Assembly (NCBI GenBank): GCA_029262415.1
Contig: JAJCZL010000034.1
Coordinates: 62,001-126,000, forward strand
Length of the DNA stretch: 64,000 nt
Direction of reading: 5' to 3'
DNA from: Deltaproteobacteria bacterium
Lineage (GTDB): Bacteria > Desulfobacterota > Binatia > UBA1149 > JAJCZL01
Under the pieces are notes generated by a model. It saw only the letters and a list, made by a program, of their open reading frames with translations, ran no database searches and was not told where the DNA came from. Position numbers and translations under genes: made by a program. Positions 61,169-64,000 of this stretch are shown piece by piece (the first letter of the stretch is position 1; each line of letters begins with the position of its first letter).

Positions 61169-64000
61169 ATTCGTTCCGCTTTGCGAGCCCGGAGTACGGC
61201 CTGTTGCTGTGGCTGGTGGCGGCCCTTGGCGCGCTGCTGGTTTGGTTGGATCAGCGCGGCGGGACGTTGCTTGCGCGCTTTGTGTCCACCGCGATGGCCA
61301 AACGACTGGTCGTCCAACACGGTCTGCTGAGGCGCCTTTCGCGGATCGGATTGTTAACCGCGGCCGGGGTGTTCCTAGTTCTGGCGTTGATGCGGCCGCA
61401 GTGGGGCATGCGCTTTGTTCAGACCCCACGCATGGGCGCCGAGATCATGGTGGCGCTTGACGTCTCGCGATCGATGCTGGCCGAGGACGTCGCACCAAAC
61501 AGGCTCGAGCGCGCCAAAGCCGAGCTGCGCGACCTGTTGCCATATTTGAAGGGAGACAAAGTCGGGCTGATCGCGTTTGCGGGGCGCGCAAGCGTGATTT
61601 CCCCGCTCACCCCCGACTTCGGCTTCTTGCGCCTGGTGTTGGATAGCACGGGCCCAAACAGCGTCAGCCGCGGCGGTACCGACCTCGCCGAACCGATTCG
61701 CAAAGCGGTAGACGGATTCGGTGCGCAAGGGGATCTTTCGCGCACCCTGTTGCTCATCACTGACGGCGAAGATCACGACGAGTTTGCGATTGAGGCCGCC
61801 AAGGCCGCCGCCGAACGCGGCGTACGCATCCTTGCGATCGGGTTCGGTGACGAAGCCGGTAGCGACATCCAGATAACCGATCAGCGTACCGGTGTCGCAA
61901 AACCGCTGCGTGACGCCGACGGCAATGTGGTGATCTCGAAGCTCAACGGTTCGCTGCTGCGCGAACTGGCACGTGAGACCGGTGGTGCGTACGTGCCCGC
62001 GGGTACCGGCGTTCTCGATTTGGAGTCGATCTACTCGCGTCACATCGCACCTCTGGTGCGCGGACGGCTCGACGGAGAGAGCCGCAGTGTGCGCGACGAA
62101 GGCTTTCAGTGGCCGTTGCTCGCCGCACTGGTAAGCCTGCTCGGCGCCGCGTTTATCGGTACGCGCGGTTCGGCTTTCGCTGTGGTTGCGCTCGTCGTCT
62201 TGTCGCTTCCGGCCTCGGCCACTGCGCAAGAAGAGCGCGCGACGCGTAGCGCGTACAACACCGGGCTCGAAAAGCTGACCACAGGGGAACTCGATCTTGC
62301 CGAGAGCGCGTTTGCTGAGGCACGCGAGAACGCACGCAACGACGGCGAGCTTCGCTACCGCGCAACCTACAATCTCGCCTGGGTGGATGTGCGGCGCGCC
62401 GATGCGGCGATCGAGACCGACCCGGCCGCGGCGCTGCAGGCGCTGGAGCACGCGGCCGATTGGTTCCGGCGCGCGGTGCAATTACGGCCCGAAGCGGAAG
62501 CGGCGCGCAAGAATCTCGAAGTCGTACTCTACCGGGCGATGGTATTGGCGGATGCGATTGCCGAACGCGAGGAGTCCGATCTCACCCAAGCGATCGTCGC
62601 GTTGATCGAAGCGCAGCGCGAACTGTCCGCGGCCGCAGCCGGAGTTCTCGAAGCCGGCATTGACGACCCCGCATTGCTGCGTCCGCCGCTGCGTGAACTC
62701 GCGGGAAAACAACTCGAACTCGACGCGCAAGCAGATGCGGCAGTGACTAAGGCGGCACGTGAATTTGACGCCATCCAGGCAAGAGATGAAGGCGAGCGGA
62801 CCCCTGAGGATGCAGCGCGTGCCGTGCAGCTGGCCGGCTCGATCCACTATCTGCATCGCGCCCGGGAGCGCGTCGGCCAAGCGCGCAGTGCGATGCGAAG
62901 GTTGGACGCCGAGCGCGCGTTTCGCCGCGGGGCGGCTGCGCTCGAAGAGCTCAAGCGCGCCCGCGACCAGCTCCTCGACCCGGTCACCGTTCTCGATGCG
63001 TTGGTTGCCGAAGCGTTGACGCAGGCCCGTTCTGCTTCGTTGCTTGCGGCCGCGCAGGCGAGGGTCAGCGAAGTCGAGGCGCCGACGTGGCTGACAACGG
63101 AATTCCTTGCCGAGCGGCAGGACACACAGAGTGAACGTATTGGCGAACTCGCCGCAGGGTTCGACGCCGTGCTCGAGCAGGGCGCAGCCGCACACGAGGC
63201 CGGAACCGAGCTCGATGAGGATGCGCTTTCGCTGCTCGCGCGGGTTGGCGAAGCCACTCCATTGGTTAGCGAAGCCCGCGATGCCTCGGTCCACGCCCAC
63301 ACTATCTTGCAGGGAGCTGCGGTGCGTGAAGCACTGCCGAGCCTACAGTTGGTGTTGCAGTCGCTGGCCGGCGCGCGCGAGCGGTTCCTCGATCTGCGTC
63401 GATTGGTCGAGTTGTTGCACAGCGAGCAGCTGCGGATCGCGCCCGCGATGGCGCCGGACGATACCGACCAAGTCGGAGAGTACGCGCCGCTCGCCGCCGA
63501 GTTGCAGCGCCGCAACCTCGAACGAACCGATCGTGTGAGCCGCTCGATCCGTGATGCCGAGCGAGCGCTCGAGCGGCCGGCGGGAGCCGCCGCTGCGACG
63601 GGTGCACAGGCACAACCGAACGAAGAACAAACCGCCGCCGAACGTGCGCGATTGCAAGCGGCCGCGCCTCTGCTCGACGCGGCTGCGGCGCGCATGCAAG
63701 AGACTGCGGCGATGTTGGAAGGTTTTGCGCAGGCCGCCGAACTCGACGAGGTTCGCGCGTCGATGGCCTCAGCCGAGCTGGCGACTGCTGAGCTTCGGCG
63801 CCTGTTTTTTTCGGTGGTCGAGCACCTGAAGGAGATCGCGGGTCTTCAACAAGACTTAAACGACCGTAGCGGCGCGCTGGCAACGCTTGCCGCCCACGCG
63901 ATGACAGGGGAGATTGCGGTTGCTTCCGGGCGACTTGCGCCGGAACAACAAACGCTGGGCGAACGCAGCCGCGCCGTTGCAGCGGCGCTGGCCGAGCATG
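61165..64000 (+). CDS. BatB-type VWA protein fused to TPR and long coiled coil (3' end cut by window)
   Basis: Open frame from GTG 61165 to the window edge, at least 945 codons without a stop. Residues 10-28 and 60-77 are membrane helices; the VWA domain follows with MVALDVSRSM (DxSxS metal site) and LLITDGEDHDE. Two more helices near 315-355 end in ASATAQ. Then comes a TPR-like stretch (SAYNTGLEKLTTGELDLAES, RYRATYNLAWVDVRRA), corresponding to BatC. The rest, from about residue 450, is Ala/Arg/Glu-rich helix of coiled-coil type. Typical BatB proteins are about 330-350 residues, so this is a BatB-BatC fusion with a large added region. It starts by GTGA overlap with batA. Confidence 0.85.
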   Translation, partial: MNSFRFASPEYGLLLWLVAALGALLVWLDQRGGTLLARFVSTAMAKRLVVQHGLLRRLSRIGLLTAAGVFLVLALMRPQWGMRFVQTPRMGAEIMVALDVSRSMLAEDVAPNRLERAKAELRDLLPYLKGDKVGLIAFAGRASVISPLTPDFGFLRLVLDSTGPNSVSRGGTDLAEPIRKAVDGFGAQGDLSRTLLLITDGEDHDEFAIEAAKAAAERGVRILAIGFGDEAGSDIQITDQRTGVAKPLRDADGNVVISKLNGSLLRELARETGGAYVPAGTGVLDLESIYSRHIAPLVRGRLDGESRSVRDEGFQWPLLAALVSLLGAAFIGTRGSAFAVVALVVLSLPASATAQEERATRSAYNTGLEKLTTGELDLAESAFAEARENARNDGELRYRATYNLAWVDVRRADAAIETDPAAALQALEHAADWFRRAVQLRPEAEAARKNLEVVLYRAMVLADAIAEREESDLTQAIVALIEAQRELSAAAAGVLEAGIDDPALLRPPLRELAGKQLELDAQADAAVTKAAREFDAIQARDEGERTPEDAARAVQLAGSIHYLHRARERVGQARSAMRRLDAERAFRRGAAALEELKRARDQLLDPVTVLDALVAEALTQARSASLLAAAQARVSEVEAPTWLTTEFLAERQDTQSERIGELAAGFDAVLEQGAAAHEAGTELDEDALSLLARVGEATPLVSEARDASVHAHTILQGAAVREALPSLQLVLQSLAGARERFLDLRRLVELLHSEQLRIAPAMAPDDTDQVGEYAPLAAELQRRNLERTDRVSRSIRDAERALERPAGAAAATGAQAQPNEEQTAAERARLQAAAPLLDAAAARMQETAAMLEGFAQAAELDEVRASMASAELATAELRRLFFSVVEHLKEIAGLQQDLNDRSGALATLAAHAMTGEIAVASGRLAPEQQTLGERSRAVAAALAEH

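Noticed and set aside
61375-62481. 368-codon antisense frame in the batB gene
   Set aside because: It is a shadow of the sense frame, which has clear VWA motifs and continuous coding character. The same applies to 62482-63300 and 62847-63695 antisense.

Overview
The window is GC-rich bacterial chromosomal DNA. It is densely coding, with about 60 genes on both strands in short directional runs, and no rRNA, tRNA, phage, transposase or CRISPR was seen. Several features suggest an uncultured soil or sediment lineage of the former Deltaproteobacteria (Myxococcota, Binatota or a relative): an LL-diaminopimelate aminotransferase, a secreted FG-GAP protein with tandem CDDGNxCTDD cysteine repeats, many CoA-ester enzymes (two acyl-CoA synthetases, a crotonase, a CaiB/BaiF transferase, an acetyl-CoA hydrolase/transferase), an AGPS-like FAD oxidase and a Bat/MoxR operon. 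That placement is inference from gene content; no marker gene in the window fixes it.

Layout. 0-8.4 kb: AGPS-like FAD enzyme, OmpA-type lipoprotein, family 2 glycosyltransferase, acyl-CoA ligase, and an FdhF/YdeP-type molybdopterin oxidoreductase. 8.3-12.8 kb (minus): alpha/beta hydrolase, gamma-carbonic anhydrase, Bcp peroxiredoxin, then RimB-like protease, RimK-like ATP-grasp ligase and an aspartoacylase-family peptidase; the last three look like a protein or peptide glutamylation and trimming module. 13-20.7 kb: DapL, acetyl-CoA hydrolase/transferase, a small lipoprotein and the FG-GAP/Cys-repeat protein. 20.7-22.7 kb is an accessory pocket: a 56-residue protein missed by length cut-offs, a poorly supported ORF, and an AT-rich cassette between 42-43 bp imperfect direct repeats, carrying a secreted-protein gene broken by two apparent frameshifts.

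22.7-26.6 kb: crotonase, an alanine-racemase-fold decarboxylase homologue lacking the usual Cys-Glu motif, and a FemAB/DUF482-like acyltransferase. 26.8-33.6 kb: ClpS and ClpA with MsrB, an HSL-type esterase and an ABC-2 exporter, followed by Aat, so three bacterial N-degron components lie within 7 kb. 33.6-43.7 kb: rhodanese lipoprotein, a GNAT-NUDIX fusion, thioredoxin-like protein, MBL hydrolase, hotdog thioesterase with acyl-CoA synthetase, MATE exporter, a soluble PAS histidine kinase with single-domain response regulator, and a CaiB-type CoA transferase.

43.8-45.6 kb: a four-gene envelope-stress operon in which an ECF sigma factor and its zinc anti-sigma factor sit between two zinc-ribbon PspC proteins. 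45.6-49.1 kb: LMW phosphatase, IspH, a GST and an adenylate/guanylate cyclase. 49.2-55.7 kb (minus): a complete CzcCBA-type heavy-metal RND pump, with duplicated Cys/His motifs on the adaptor and a small secreted protein at the head. 55.8-64 kb: a geranylgeranyl-reductase-family flavoprotein, then the divergent MoxR-DUF58-BatD-BatA-BatB operon. The final gene is a BatB-TPR-coiled-coil fusion that runs off the window edge.

The strongest candidates for something new are the PspC/ECF/anti-sigma/PspC operon, the RimB-RimK-aspartoacylase module, the repeat-flanked AT-rich cassette, and the twin metal-binding motifs of the Czc adaptor.
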